64,000 bases of DNA from Kangsaoukella pontilimi (GTDB lineage: Bacteria > Pseudomonadota > Alphaproteobacteria > Rhodobacterales > Rhodobacteraceae): the NCBI RefSeq assembly GCF_009830125.1, contig NZ_WUPT01000001.1, positions 1,364,001 to 1,428,000 of the forward strand, in the 5' to 3' direction. Shown piece by piece: positions 63,378 to 64,000 of the stretch (the first letter of the stretch is position 1; each line of letters opens with the position of its first letter). The notes beneath the pieces were generated by a model. It saw nothing but the letters and a program-made list of their open reading frames with translations. It searched no databases and was not told where the DNA came from. The translations under genes were made by a program, and so were the position numbers.

Positions 63378-64000
63378 ATGACCTACCACCCGAAATCGGA
63401 TTTCCTCCACACGATCATCGAGCGCGGCTTTCTCGCCGACTGCACCGATCTGCAAAGCCTTGACGAAGCGCTGATCGAAGGCGTGGTGCCGGCTTATATC
63501 GGGTATGACGCCACGGCCAAATCGCTCCACGTCGGCCACCTCCTGAACATCATGCTCTTGCGCTGGTTTCAGAAGACGGGCGGCAAGCCGATCACGCTGA
63601 TGGGCGGCGGCACGACCAAGGTGGGCGATCCGTCTTTCCGGGCCGAAGAGCGCCCGCTTCTGACGCCCGAGGCCATCGATGACAACATCGCGGGCATGCA
63701 GACCGTCTTCGACCGCTACCTCGCCTATGGCGACGGGCCGACCGATGCGCTGATGCTGAACAATGCCGAATGGCTCGACAGCCTGAATTACCTCGACTTC
63801 CTGCGGGATATCGGGCGGCATTTCAGCGTCAACCGGATGCTCAGCTTTGAAAGCGTCAAGTCGCGGCTCGACCGCGAGCAGTCGCTCTCGTTCCTCGAAT
63901 TCAACTACATGATCCTCCAGGCCTACGACTTCCTCGAACTGAACCGCCGCTACGGCTGCCGGTTGCAGATGGGCGGGTCGGACCAGTGGGGCAATATCGT
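63378..64000 (+). CDS. tyrS: Tyrosyl-tRNA synthetase (N-terminal part, cut by window edge)
   Basis: Class I aminoacyl-tRNA synthetase. 207 codons are visible from ATG 63378. Motifs: [18 protein letters not shown] (HIGH-type HVGH at 51-54), [26 protein letters not shown] and, at the edge, GSDQWGNI. The KMSKS loop and the C-terminal S4 domain lie outside. Divergent from anmK. Confidence 0.95.
   Translation, partial: MTYHPKSDFLHTIIERGFLADCTDLQSLDEALIEGVVPAYIGYDATAKSLHVGHLLNIMLLRWFQKTGGKPITLMGGGTTKVGDPSFRAEERPLLTPEAIDDNIAGMQTVFDRYLAYGDGPTDALMLNNAEWLDSLNYLDFLRDIGRHFSVNRMLSFESVKSRLDREQSLSFLEFNYMILQAYDFLELNRRYGCRLQMGGSDQWGNI

Overview
The window is high-GC, gene-dense chromosomal DNA of an alphaproteobacterium, most probably a member of the Rhodobacterales (Roseobacter-type Rhodobacteraceae). 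The evidence is the gene order iscR - cysteine desulfurase - sufB - (small genes) - sufC - sufD - (YIP1 genes) - sufS, an IscR with a single cysteine, an Iron-Rhodo-box-like palindrome over the iscR promoter, a Fur/Mur-type regulator without the usual structural cysteines, an endonuclease-type MutL, abundant TRAP/ABC uptake genes, and an intergenic repeat ending in a GGAGTATTT..GAACAGAAG-like tail. I see one tRNA gene, no rRNA and no CRISPR, prophage, transposase or integrase.

Layout. 1-10.9 kb: housekeeping and small operons (partial agmatinase, mazG, an orphan ferric-iron binding protein, a coupled nucleoside hydrolase/GrpB/GNAT trio, selO, an EamA permease, a PhzF-family protein, a Fur-family regulator, an ECF42-like sigma factor with its DGPF partner, a MAPEG protein). 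11-16.2 kb: envelope genes on the minus strand (KAS, a dedicated ACP, lpxD, an L,D-transpeptidase) with a divergent mepK-like endopeptidase. 16.2-28.3 kb: an 11-gene minus-strand operon for uptake and catabolism of a sugar or polyol (ABC binding protein, two permeases, a small membrane protein, two ATPases, a DhaK/DhaL-type kinase, a LacI regulator, a TIM-barrel isomerase, a Gfo/Idh dehydrogenase and XylB), preceded by two operator-like palindromes 30 bp apart. 28.5-35.7 kb: a second minus-strand operon (LysR, DUF1445 D-glutamate cyclase-like protein, TRAP transporter, DUF2848, pxpB, pxpC) that looks built around 5-oxoproline/D-glutamate-type compounds, then tRNA-Arg(CCG).

37.3-46.2 kb: the iron-sulfur assembly operon, interleaved with small membrane proteins; besides the promoter-embedded palindrome in front of iscR there is a second copy inside the cysteine desulfurase gene, upstream of sufB. 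46.3-49.3 kb: an alpha/beta hydrolase and an orphan TadE-TadE-TadG set. 49.5-53 kb: two unrelated NADP-isocitrate dehydrogenases in tandem. 53-64 kb: a TbpB-barrel lipoprotein, rmuC-mutL, an EamA permease, enolase, an alpha/beta-hydrolase/LuxR fusion regulator with a duplicated upstream motif, a cupin, anmK and a partial tyrS.

The strongest non-routine signals are regulatory: the intragenic Iron-Rhodo-box-like site inside the desulfurase gene, the double palindrome in front of the sugar/polyol operon, the direct repeats in front of the hydrolase-LuxR gene, and the three-copy two-hairpin repeat, one copy of which appears to supply the ribosome binding site of the desulfurase gene. I did not find a wholly new multi-gene defence or mobile system.
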